Positions 1 through 10,374 of a DNA stretch of 64,000 nucleotides are shown here, piece after piece. The notes below the pieces were generated by a model. That model was not told where the DNA came from, made no database searches, and worked only from the letters and a program-made list of their open reading frames with translations. Position 1 is the stretch's first letter. Every line of letters begins with the position of its first letter. Both the position numbers and the translations under genes were made by a program. Source of the DNA: Nipponacmea schrenckii (lineage: Eukaryota; Mollusca; Gastropoda; Lottiidae); contig CM060203.1 in the NCBI GenBank assembly GCA_030562195.1, forward strand, positions 14,698,534 to 14,762,533, in the 5' to 3' direction.

Positions 1-1120
1 AGTTAGAAATAGATCGCCCACTTTATTCCTCGGAATAATTCTACACTTTCTAGCCTGATATCATGCAATGTTGTCATTTCAAATACATTTACATTTATTT
101 TTTGTTACTTGCTAACCTGTCAATGTATTTTGAGATTGTTTGGTTCTTTTGATAGTGTCAAAACCAAAGACTAACGATGTAAGTAAGCAACTATTTCTCC
201 CAAGGATAACAATTAAGGATCTTGAATACTAGCTTGTCAGACCTCTTGGCATTGAGCCTTCGGTATTCGTACCCACTTTCATTTGTGTTGGCTGGAATGA
301 CGAGCAATGATGACTCATTCGAATGCACCATTCAAAATTACTTAACACATGACCACAATACTTACACATACCTAGTGTAATACATAATTATGTCAGTTAT
401 CGACCGGATATCAACCTGCTTTGGTCAGCTTCGTTTATATTTTTTTCGGTTAAAATATATATGTGTTATGTATTTATTTAAAGTGGTTATATGTAAAGAC
501 TTACCCCATAACCCAAATTAAAACTTTAAAACACGTCGAACACAATTCCACAGCTAGTATTTTCCACTTGTAAGAATTTGTCCATAATGGTAAATCAGGT
601 GTGATCCTTATTGATGACCTTGTTCGTAACACTAGACAGAACTATAGTTACATTTTGACAATTAGATTCATTTTTTTATCACTGCCCTAGTTTGATATTC
701 TAGTACATATTTGTATATATAGTTTTAAAACAACCCATACTGCTACTTTAATTTGTTTAAAGTTTTGATTGATGATGTCGGTTATAATTATTATATTTGT
801 CATGTGACTCTTCGACTATTTACCTGCATTCATGTATATATATAAAGTCTTCGTATTGTTTTTATAAATGACCTACTGGATTTGCCATTTAATTTTGTGG
901 ATTTCTGTTTTCATAACGAACCAAGGAAACTTTGTATGTATGTTAATCGTATAATTTAATGTAGGGCAATACGCGGGTGTAAGGTGTTGTATCCTGTGTA
1001 TTGAATAGTTTCAATAGAAAGTAGAAGGCTCCAAGCATGTCTGGTGTTTCTTGTGTTTTCCATTGTTTGCCATCCCTACCTTAAACCGCATCAAACACTG
1101 CAGTCTATTAACAAACTGAT
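1..1120. other. intergenic, no gene seen
   Basis: AT-rich non-coding sequence. I see no convincing exon on either strand. It could be the 3' flank of a gene outside the window, but nothing shows this directly. Confidence 0.5.
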
Positions 1121-1124
1121 AAAT

Positions 1125-1310
1125 ATAGCATCTTGAAAAATATAACAGCTTTTTTGTATTCTTTAAGCTTTATTGTATCTTGATAAATATTAAAGCTTTT
1201 TCGCATAGGGATAATTATTCCAGCTTTATCACATCTTAATAAACATTGCAGCTTTATCGCAGCTATATAAATATTGCAGCTTTATCGCAGCTGTATAAAA
1301 ATTCCATTTT
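1125..1310. repeat. short tandem repeat, about 30 bp
   Basis: Four to five degenerate copies of a unit built around 'gcagctttatcgcag' plus a 'taaatatt' spacer. The copies become more regular toward the right end. Confidence 0.6.
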
Positions 1311-1599
1311 AAGATTTTATTTAGTTTTTTTTTTGTAGTACTAAATCACTTTAGACCTCTCTGCGTTTGCGTGTTGATAATGTGTGACTGAACGTATAGA
1401 AATGTGATAATCAGGTGTATTTGAACACATGTCCTATAACTAGACAGTCATCGCTATGGAATGTTTGAAACTTATGTTATTGATTTTACACGACATAGAA
1501 AAATTCTTGCCAAATTTTACATTCAACCTAGATTATAGTGCACAGGTTAAAAGCCGATACTGAACGCTTCTTGAAAACACTGGAAGGGGAATATCGTTA

Positions 1600-2090
1600 T
1601 CAGTGAGAGGTGTTCATCAGAATGTCTGTTTCATTCAGAGTGGTCATCATAATGTCTGTATCAGGGGGGGGGGGGGGTGTTCATCAGAATGTCTGTATCA
1701 AGGGCGGTGTTCATCAGAATGTATTGTCATTCAGAGTGGGCATCAGAATTTCGTATCATTGAGGGGTGTTCACCAAAATGTTTGTATTCTAGAGAGGTGT
1801 TCATCAGAATGCCTGTATCATTCAGAGTGGTCATCAGAATGTCTATATCAGGGGGGGGGGGGTGTTCATCAGAATGTCTGTACCATTAAGGGGTGTTCAT
1901 CAGAATGTATTATCATTCAGAGTGGGCATCAGAATTTCGTATCATTGAGGGGTGTTCACCAGAGTGTATGTATTCTAGAGAGGTGTTCATAAGAATGCCT
2001 GTATCATTCAAAGTGGTCATCAGAATGCCTATATCAAGGGGGGTGTTCATCAGAATGTCTGTTTCATTGATGGCTGTTCATTGGAATAAG
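1600..2090. repeat. G-rich minisatellite
   Basis: Degenerate tandem units containing 'gtgttcatcagaatgtctg' and the related 'gtggtcatcagaatgtc'. They are interspersed with poly-G runs of about 10-12 G near 1666 and 1852. A higher-order duplication is visible: the block at about 1712-1830 recurs at about 1893-2010. Open frames across it are a by-product of the repeats. Confidence 0.85.
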
Positions 2091-2870
2091 CTATTCCACT
2101 GTGACTTGAAATTATTTGCCAGGGGTGCAAAAATTCCTTGTTTATAGGTCAGTGATATCCTTATGAGATTCCTAACAATTTCATTGAGTAAACTACGAGC
2201 CGCCCAAAAGCACTAAGCACACACTCTCTCGTGCACCCTCTTTAGCGCAGACACACGTTTCAAGTAATAATTTATGTAATCTATTTTAAAGCTAGGCTGG
2301 CAACTCGGCTATTAAACCTCACAATCAATTTATTTTGGCGGTGTGTCTATAACTCTACATTCTTGTGACTAATTTTCATCAAGTGGAATTTTGTTTTGAC
2401 GATAATTAACTAACTTAGAATGTAGAATAATTAGTGAGGTTTTTTAGATTGATTTAAAGAGACGGTTGATGGGTCAGACAATCAAAAACACTGGTTGCGA
2501 TACCAGCATGAGTTGGATAATAACACGTTATCTTGGGTTGAACTGTTTTATTTCATTTATTGCTTATTTTACATAGTCAATTTTTTCCACTCTACAAGGT
2601 TAGGGCATTTCAAATTACTAAAGCTGTTGACTCCCGAATTTGCCTCCTTGGTTTTAAGGATATTGGGCTATTTTAACAAGTAGACAGATAAGTAGGTATT
2701 GGTTTTAAAGAAATTAATACAACTTAGGTTTCTTAATGTTGCTGTCTACCAGCTGGTTCTTGACAATTACTCTGTACATTGATCGTTATTGAATTATCAA
2801 CCTCAATTATTAGTCCAGCTTCTGTCCGACATTCTGGACAATGTTTTAAAATATTTTTTTTCTGCTTCAG
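2091..2870. other. intergenic / upstream of secernin-like gene
   Basis: No gene recognised. Near 2870, 'tttctgcttcag' looks like a splice acceptor. The secernin-like transcript may therefore start with a non-coding exon upstream, the start codon lying in its second exon. Confidence 0.35.
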
Positions 2871-2923
2871 CTAGGTGATTGAAAATCGATTGTCGGTTTG
2901 ATTAAAACAGAACCAGATAAAAA

Positions 2924-5900
2924 ATGTCGGATATATTCGTTGCCTTGCCGCCAGCAACTGGGGGTACGGTCATATTTGGTAAAAATGCTGATCGCCCACC
3001 ATCTGAAGTACAGGAGATCGTCTACTACTCCCCTAAAGATATACCAGAAGGGTCAAAGGTTAAGGTAAGTTGTGTAAATGGTTATTTGGCATTTGAGTGA
3101 TTTTATCATCTTGATTGATTCAGGATAGTTGAACTCATTTCATTTATACCTGATTGATTATATCATCTTGGTTGAACCAGGATAGCTATTAGACTCATTT
3201 CATGTCAACTTCATTGATTTTATCATCTTGATTGATCCATTATAGTTATTGGACTTATTTCGTGTCAACCTCATTGATTTTATCATCTTGATTGGTCCAG
3301 TATAGTTGTCGGACTTATTTCGTGTCAACCTCATTGATTTTATCATCTTGATTTGTCTATTATAGTTATTGGACTTATTTCATATCTACCTCATTGCTTT
3401 TATCATCTTGATTGGTCCATTATAGTTGTTGGACTTATTTCATATCTACCTCATTGCTTTTATCATCTTGATTGGTCCATTATAGTTATTGGACTTATTT
3501 CATATCTACCTCATTGCTTTTATCATCTTGATTGATGCATGATAGCTATTAGACTCATTTCATGTCAACCTCATTGATTTTATCATCTTGATTAATCCAA
3601 GTTAGCTATTAGACATATTTCATATCTTCCTCATTGCTTTTATCATCTTGATTGATGCAGGATAGCTATTAGACATATTTCGTGTCAACCTCATTGATTT
3701 TATCATCTTGATTGGTCCATTATAGTTGTTGGCCTTATTTCGTGTCAACTTCATTGCCAGATCATAGATAGGTATTGGACTTTTTTTTTGTCTGCCTCAT
3801 TGACAAAGTCATCTTGGTTGATCCAGGATAGTTGTTGGACTTATTTCGTGTCAACTTCATTGATTTTATCATCTTGATTGATCAGGATAGTTATTGGACT
3901 TATTTCGTGTCAACCTCATTGACATCGGTTGAATTGCCTTATAGTTTGTTATTTTGAATATTCCATATTACAACTTGGAATTATTTGTCTGTCCTGAATT
4001 CCTTTAAGGATTTGATAAAATTATTGGAATTTGGTCCATAAACTTTAAAAAAAAAGATATCTGTTTAACATGTGTTTTGAATTTATTTTGAGATTTTAGG
4101 CTGATAAATAACGGTTAGGTTCAATTGTAAAGCGATAAAGTTAACCGAAGTGTAACAGACAAAATTTGTTTATTTCACCTGTAGGGTATTTTTTGGTGCC
4201 AAGAGAGAAATAACTAGTCTAGAATTCTAATCCTTTATACGTATTTTCTCTCTCTTAACTGACTTACGAGAGGCCAAGTGTCTCAGCGAGTTAGTCTCTT
4301 GCTGGCTACGTTACCCCTCCGAGGTTAACATTTATTCATCCATTGCATTCATTTATTCTCTTTCAGTGTACCTTTATGGAGATCGATCAAGTAGCCCATG
4401 TTAGTGGGGTAGTGCTCAGTAAAGCAGCGTGGACGTGGGGTGCCGAGATGGGTGCCAATGAACATGGGGTTTGTGCTGGCAACACCTCCGTATGGACCAA
4501 ACTCTGTACCCCTGGTGATCATAATGAGAAGTTATTGGGGGTCGATTTAGTCAGGTTTGTTATTGTTTGTTTATTCTTCTTACATTACAATCACACTGAA
4601 AATTTCAATATTTTGTAACGGGATTTCTGAACACAAAAAACTGTCACTGTATAACCTTGTCATTGGCACAGAAATCTTGACCTGCAATATCACCTTATAT
4701 AAATAAAGATGTCTGCTTTAATCTGAACTGAAGATATTAGAACCATCTGAGTTCCCCAAACTGAATTACAAAATAAACGTTTAAAAGAATTCTAAAGTAT
4801 TTTGAGTATAGGCGGCAAAGTGTATAATTAAAATCTGTGTCCCTCAGTAGAAATAATCACTGCAACTCGGCAACATTTCATTTCATTGAGTTCATAGTGT
4901 TATTTAAATTTTGATGAGTATTTGGCTTTGTCACTTTACTATTCTTTAAGAACGTCAGCAAAGCTAATACTGTTTTATTTTTTATGTTTACGCTTGCAAG
5001 CCTGACTTCTCCTTTCAGAGGGGCACATGGCTGATTATGTATCAAATTTTTCTAGGTTATGTTTAGAGCGAGGAAAATCTTCCAAAGAAGCTATGTTGGT
5101 AGTGACAGAGCTGTTGGAAAAGTACGGACAAGGCGGACATAGTTGTGAGGACCCTAATTTCGGACAGTGGACTTACAATAACAGCTTTCTCTTCGCTGAT
5201 CGACATGAAGCTTGGAAGCTCGATACAGCTGGTCAATATTGGGTCGCCAAAAAAATAACAAGTAAGTTTCTTTGCTAAACTGAAAACTGCATCTTTAATT
5301 TCAACTTAGAATTTCCTCTGAATATCTAAAGACAATATTCAATTGGTGTAGCAAGTTCAAGGGCAATAACTCTCTTTAATGACGCCCATAATTCTGTGGT
5401 TTGTAGTTAATGTTTAATATCTTATTACAATTACCTCTTAAATGCCTGGATTGAATTATATTTACGGAAGGGGGTTATTCCTAATGAACTAGGGTGGTGA
5501 AAATACTTAATTGAGAAATTATTGAGATAAAGAGTTGGATCTGCTGGCTATTTATCTTCTGTTCTGATCTGAAATTGTTGAACAATACCTTTAGAAGTAG
5601 AGAAGTAAGATATTAAACTCAGCTATTCTTCCTCCATTACAGAAGGAACAGAGAACATCTCTAGTATACTGACTATAGAAACAGATTACGACCTTTGCTC
5701 AGATGGTCTAAAGGAAAAAGCAGAGAAGGCTGGATTTTATAAACCAGAATCGGGGGAACTGAATTTCTATAAAACCTTTCATGCCACTTTCTCTGGTCTC
5801 TCTCTGTCGGATCAACAAAAGGCCGAGAATCGACTAGCTCAAGGGAAAGAATTATTACAAACTATAGCAAAGCAAAGTAAGTATAAACGCCGATATTATT

Positions 5901-6699
5901 TTCCGAAGCAAGCGCTTGCGGACTTTCTTTTTTTTTTCATTCATAACTTGGTTAACTTAATGGATATTCTTTGTGTTTTAGCAGTCATTTGAGGCATTCA
6001 GAGAGAAAATTGACAAGCCTATGGGTTGACTTACAAGCCTATGTATTTGACTACCAAGCCTATGGGTTAGACTACCAAGCCTATGTGCTTGACTACCAAG
6101 CCTATGTTTTTGACAATCAAGGTTATGTGTCTGATAACCAAGCCTATGTTTTTGACAATCTAGCCTATGTGTTTGGATGTGTATATGTATTATGTTTTAT
6201 CGTTTCAGACGAATTCTCACAACACAACATGTTCCAGATTTTACGAAATGAACCCAGCAGTATCAACTTTAGTGGCGAGCTTGTAACGATGGCGAGTCAA
6301 GTCTCCGTCTTACAACCACAGAACGGCTCAATGGTTCCTGATGTACATTGGTTCACTGGAACACCAAACCCCAGCCTTTCTGTATTTAAACCCTTTATAT
6401 TCTCAGACCAGCCAGAAATCGGTGATGTCACCATAGCACCAGCACACGACGGCAATCCAACGTTCCAAACCGTAGCAGATCGACGCCACACTCTATTTAA
6501 AGCTCACGAGAAAGGGAGAAAACTCATGGAGGAAGGAACACCGGGTGGTAAACGACTGTTACAAACTATGAAAAGCTTAGAGATCCAGTGTGTTTTAGAT
6601 GTATCAGAATATCTACAAAACTTTGATAAAACAAAATTAGACGAAGTGCATGATTTATTCAAGGATTTGACCGAGTCTGAAGTGAAATTTTATGTTTAA
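2924..6699 (+). CDS. SCRN: secernin-like protein (SCRN family), 5 exons
   Basis: Exons: 2924-3064, 4367-4554, 5056-5261, 5643-5876, 6209-6699. They join in frame (1260 nt, 419 aa), close to vertebrate secernins (about 414-424 aa). Secernins belong to the peptidase C69 / Ntn-hydrolase-like group; mammalian SCRN1 is cytosolic and linked to exocytosis in mast cells. Family hallmarks: N-terminal [10 protein letters not shown] (residues 5-14), FGKNADRP (18-25), EVQEIVYY, then [13 protein letters not shown] (71-83), the [10 protein letters not shown] helix, FTGTPNP and [11 protein letters not shown] in exon 5, and [11 protein letters not shown] near the C-terminus. An in-frame TAA at 2918-2920 fixes the start. 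Oddity: where family members carry the N-terminal nucleophile Cys (Cys-Asp-Thr-Phe in SCRN3), this protein reads Met-Ser-Asp-Ile-Phe, so Ser2 replaces Cys. Intron phases are 0, 2, 1, 1. The family call is very firm; exact SCRN1/2/3 orthology is not assigned. Confidence 0.93.
3105..3930. repeat. 60-bp minisatellite in secernin intron 1
   Basis: About 13 imperfect tandem units of about 60 bp, each carrying 'attttatcatcttgattg' followed by 'ttggacttatttcgtgtc'. The unit is a multiple of three, so the array keeps a short spurious frame open (3353-3535). It lies wholly within intron 1. Confidence 0.9.
4255..4330 (+). mobile_element. possible degenerate tRNA-like SINE head
   Basis: 'gtctcagcgagttagtctc' resembles the A-box region of the tRNA-derived SINE heads at 9532 and 40424. 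It lies just upstream of secernin exon 2. The match is short, so this is tentative. Confidence 0.3.
6015..6178. repeat. 21-bp minisatellite in secernin intron 4
   Basis: Seven to eight units of the type 'gactaccaagcctatgt' plus four variable bases (21 bp), directly upstream of the exon 5 acceptor at 6207-6208. The array is open in the frame of exon 5, but exon 4 does not splice into it in frame. Confidence 0.85.
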
Positions 6700-7725
6700 G
6701 TCGCAGACGATGTCATGGAATTTGTAGTTACAAAAATGCTATAAAGCAAATTTACTGCGTTGATTGCAGTGGATGTTTGTCAATTGGATATAAGGCATCG
6801 TGTCTGTCGTAAAGACCAGCACCAAAAAAACAAGCTACTTAATTCGTGTTTTGAATTTTTTTGGTTACTCTGTGTTTTTGTGTCCCATGGCAAGAGCTTG
6901 ACTTTGAATTCAGCTATAGTATATTTACATCTCCATTGAAAAATCTGGAATTTTACAGAAGTATATCTACAACATTACCCAGTGCCTATATATGAACTGT
7001 TTTAGATTAGGACCAGTGATAAATCAAAGTTAATAGATATTATGTCCCTGCTTCTTAGACACCCCAAACAATGTCACTTCAACACGATTTTGTCCCTTAG
7101 AAAACATTATTATTATTGTCACCGCAGTTTGCCTTTCCCGTTGGAAAAAGAAGTAGTCATTGTTATTGCCAGTAAATTCATGCTTGCGTCTGCTTCAAGT
7201 GATGTAAGATTGACGTTCTGGTGGCAGAGCACAAGTCTGAAACTATCGCGTCGTTCTTACGTCATAGCAAATAGGCCCGACGCGTTCTCGCATGGTATGC
7301 AAGTAACACAACTAATGAGGTATGAGTGACGTATATTGATGACGTTAATTTCAACTGATGACTTAATACACAACGTTCATAATTGATGATTTAAAACACA
7401 ATTTGTATTGGTGTCTTATTAAACGCTCCTAATGACAATCTGTGCATATTTGGTGTAATTATAGCCGAGCTGTTTATGTCAGTTGTTTTAAACTAGGTGT
7501 ATTTATTATTTATTAAATGTTTGAAACATTCAGTGTCATTTCTCCTGGTGTTATACAGAGACAACCACACAACAGACATTCGTCCCTGGTCCCACTCCCG
7601 GCCCTCTATCCGGAACTTTTTCCTTAGTATAGCAAGTACTACCGAATCATCAATTTATCATCAAACGTTTTTTATTGACTGCAAAATCCAATTAGGCTAC
7701 TCTAAAATCGTATGAGAGAATATTC
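6700..7725. other. secernin 3' UTR and intergenic
   Basis: Begins with the probable 3' UTR of the secernin-like gene. No further exon or repeat is recognised. The open frame at 7042-7329 has no recognisable product. Confidence 0.45.
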
Positions 7726-7729
7726 CAAG

Positions 7730-7945
7730 GTGGCTTAGTGAAGTTAGTTAGATGTTTGCTCGCTAACAATCACGGCACATGTCGATTCTTTTTATCTCGA
7801 TTTCTCCTCGTCAGGTATGGTGGTTGGATTGGACAATACATTAAAGACTTGACTGTTGGAAATCGCGAAAAGAGTAAGTTACTGCCGCTGTCCTGGAAAA
7901 TTCCCCCCATTCTACACTGTATGGAGTTACTCGTCATAAGTCCTA
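7730..7945 (+). mobile_element. SINE-like copy (degenerate)
   Basis: Starts with a tRNA-like segment ('aaggtggcttagtgaagtta') and continues with the shared body 'ttgactgttggaaatcgc', 'gccgctgtcctgg' and 'ctacactgtatgg' found in other copies of this family in the window. Confidence 0.6.
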
Positions 7946-7949
7946 TAAG

Positions 7950-9525
7950 TAATATTTAAAGATCCAGTTTGATATATTTGGTTAAATGTCAAATCCTGCG
8001 GACCAACCGATTTCATTTTCATAATTAAACAGTGGATAACAGCGGGGAGTGAAAATTATATAAACTAAATAATTTTAGGTTGCGTTTTGTCCGGTTGAAT
8101 ATATCTTTCAGACAGAAACCATTGCTAAAAGTAAAAAGAAAATTTGCGTCCACAAACGAATGACAATGAATTTTAAATTGTAAAGCTGAAAATAAGTAAA
8201 GAAATTTTAAAAGTGTAAACGTGAGGGTAGTGAAATGTTTCCCGGGGAGACTCGGTATATTTTCTACCACAATAAAACACTACTATTAGTCCTATTATGT
8301 TTCCACATATAACATGTACATGCCTTGTAGCAGGTTGAAACTCAAAGAGTGTGTGGTGTGTGGACCTAAGATCTCAGGTCAATGTTCTTACACGTCATAT
8401 CCGATATGCACTAAATGGTGACGTCATAAACTGCTCTGCGAGAAAACCCTATATGCTATGCATAACCAAGAGAATATTATCGTCAGGGGTATAATAATTA
8501 GTCCAGAATTAAAATTACGAAAGCAAAGGCCGAGTGGAAAACTCAGGGGTTGATTGGTGATAAGTCGACAATTGTTTTAAGGCATCGTACTTATTCCCAT
8601 ACCAGATACTGACGTCATCAGAAGTTCTACCCATTAGCTCGTCATGTTTTTCATGGTAATCCTATGGCAGTGCTGTAAACTCTGCAAGGCTTTTCCTTTG
8701 CAGCATAATCCCTACGCCAGCCCTTACTTAAGCTTCTAGATGAAGACGTCATATACCTATATGCATGTTACTCAAGCATATTCAAGCACATATGTGTTTG
8801 GGCCTCATCTTATCTAGCCTCATTTAGATCCAGAATTGTTAGCTATAGGATATGAAATAGGTATACTTATCAATTCGGGCACGATGTGTACTTTAAATCA
8901 AATTTATTCAAATACTAAATTCTATTCTCAGTAATAATTAATATTTAAGTTAATTTGATATTTTCATGAATTCAGAAGTTAATCAAATTCAGAATTAAAA
9001 ATTCATATCTATTCACCATATATATCCACGACCATTTCAAACATATTCAAACCTTAAACCTAAAAATATTAATTTTCATTGAATTTACATGAAAATAGAG
9101 AGAGAGAGGGATAATGAAATGCAAAATTTCATATATCTTTAAATATGAATTCCATGAATTTTATTTTAAACAAAAAATATATTAAAAAGTTGTAATGGGA
9201 TTCAAAAGTTTTTTTTATTCTGTTTATTTTTTATTCTCGACCAGATTTTGACGCATCAATGAGCAAATATTATTGTTAGCAATCGCTAGCAGTATTGTGC
9301 CCCAGTTAGTAGTTTTTATCATGAACAAGGTTATGCCCTTACAATTACATAAATTCTTGTCATCGTGGTTTATGAAAAGAATCCCCTGAACTGTGAAAAA
9401 TGTGTAAGATGAGATCCTACTTCTTGTGAAAAACAAGGAAGATCATTGCCACAGACCCACTGGATGCAAAGACAAAATTTTGCCTAGTCATTATTACAAC
9501 GATTTTATAGGTTGTGAAAAATAGG
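7950..9525. other. intergenic, no gene seen
   Basis: AT-rich sequence with no supported exon. It contains a short (ga)n run near 9100. Minus-strand open frames at 8025-8270 and 9224-9436 show no family features. Confidence 0.5.
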
Positions 9526-9531
9526 AGAGCC

Positions 9532-10370
9532 GCGGTGGCTCAGTGAGTTAGACTACTGAACGCTAATCTGAAGTTTCAGGGTTTAATCTCGGCAAGGGTC
9601 GAAACCAACTTTTGGATTTTAGCTCTGCTTTCCGTTTTCCCACCATTTCATTCGTCAGTGATGCAGGTCCATTTGATTGACATGGAATAAGCTTTTTGTT
9701 GTTGGTCTGGGAATGACTCTGCGTAATACGCTGCGTTGTACTATGTCCACATTAGCGTACTCGGAGGCGTAATTTGGGGCGTAATTGCTGCTAAATATGC
9801 TCACGTGACATTTTGAGTGCAATTTTATTCACTTGCAGCTATTGAATCACGCCAGGCATGAAACGCTCAAAACCCCTTCGGAGGTTATGGGCGTTTTACG
9901 CCGCGTCGGCAAAGCATGGCGTTTTTTCGATTACGCCTATGTGGAAAAGTCACTATTGAAATACTATGTGGGGTTTCTCGACGCGTATTACGCGGCGTGA
10001 AAACGCTCATGAAAACGCGAATGTGGACACAGGCAGACACAGACAAGTGAATAAAATTGCACTCAAAATGTCACGTGAGCATATTTAGCAGCAATTACGC
10101 CCCAAATTACGCCTCCGAGTACGCTAATGTGGACATAGTACATGGCAGCGTATTACGCAGAGTCATTCAAGGAGGCGTTTTCCGACGCGTATTATGTGGC
10201 ATGAAAACGCTCCTGAAAACGCTAATTTGGACACAGGCCTTAACTGTTGGAAATCGCAAATCGCCACTGTGTTGGCAAAATTTCCATCATTGCACATTAG
10301 CCCTGCATTAACGCATAAGGTTCAGAAGAGTAGGACGTAACATTCTATTCAGTTCATTTCACTGTTTTGT
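9532..10370 (+). mobile_element. tRNA-derived SINE interrupted by a foldback element
   Basis: The head 'gccgcggtggctcagtgagt' and 'cagggtttaatctcgg' resemble RNA polymerase III A and B boxes. The body continues with 'gtcagtgatgcaggtcc' and 'gacatggaataagc' to about 9700. The rest of the body resumes at about 10237 ('aactgttggaaatcgcaaa', 'ggcaaaatttccatcattg', 'cagaagagtaggacgtaac') and ends near 10370. The intervening 0.5 kb is a separate inverted-repeat element. Confidence 0.75.
9705..10236. mobile_element. foldback/MITE-like element nested in the SINE
   Basis: Two near-identical inverted arms of 124 bp (9712-9835 and 10044-10167) flank a spacer of about 208 bp. The arms read inward from 'aatgactctgcgtaatacgc'. 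Two related direct segments, about 9978-10035 and 10177-10236 ('cgacgcgtatta' to 'ggacacaggc'), lie at the end of the spacer and beyond the right arm. This implies a composite or partly duplicated element. No transposase is encoded. Confidence 0.8.
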
Positions 10371-10374
10371 GAAA

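Noticed and set aside
5027..5055. ATG at 5027 as start of secernin exon 3
   Set aside because: Sequence upstream of 5056 does not fit the family. The acceptor 'tttttctag' at 5054-5055 gives continuous Val-Arg-Leu-Cys-Leu-Glu-Arg as in other secernins.
5971..6208. In-frame 5' extension of secernin exon 5 through the 21-bp repeat
   Set aside because: The repeat is open in the exon 5 frame, but exon 4 ends in phase 1 and splicing to the 'gttttag' acceptor at 5980-5981 meets a stop at once. The acceptor at 6207-6208 restores the family sequence exactly.
9532..9604. tRNA gene (also 40424-40493 on the minus strand)
   Set aside because: Pol III box-like sequences are present, but no cloverleaf with a proper anticodon stem is evident and both continue into the shared SINE body.
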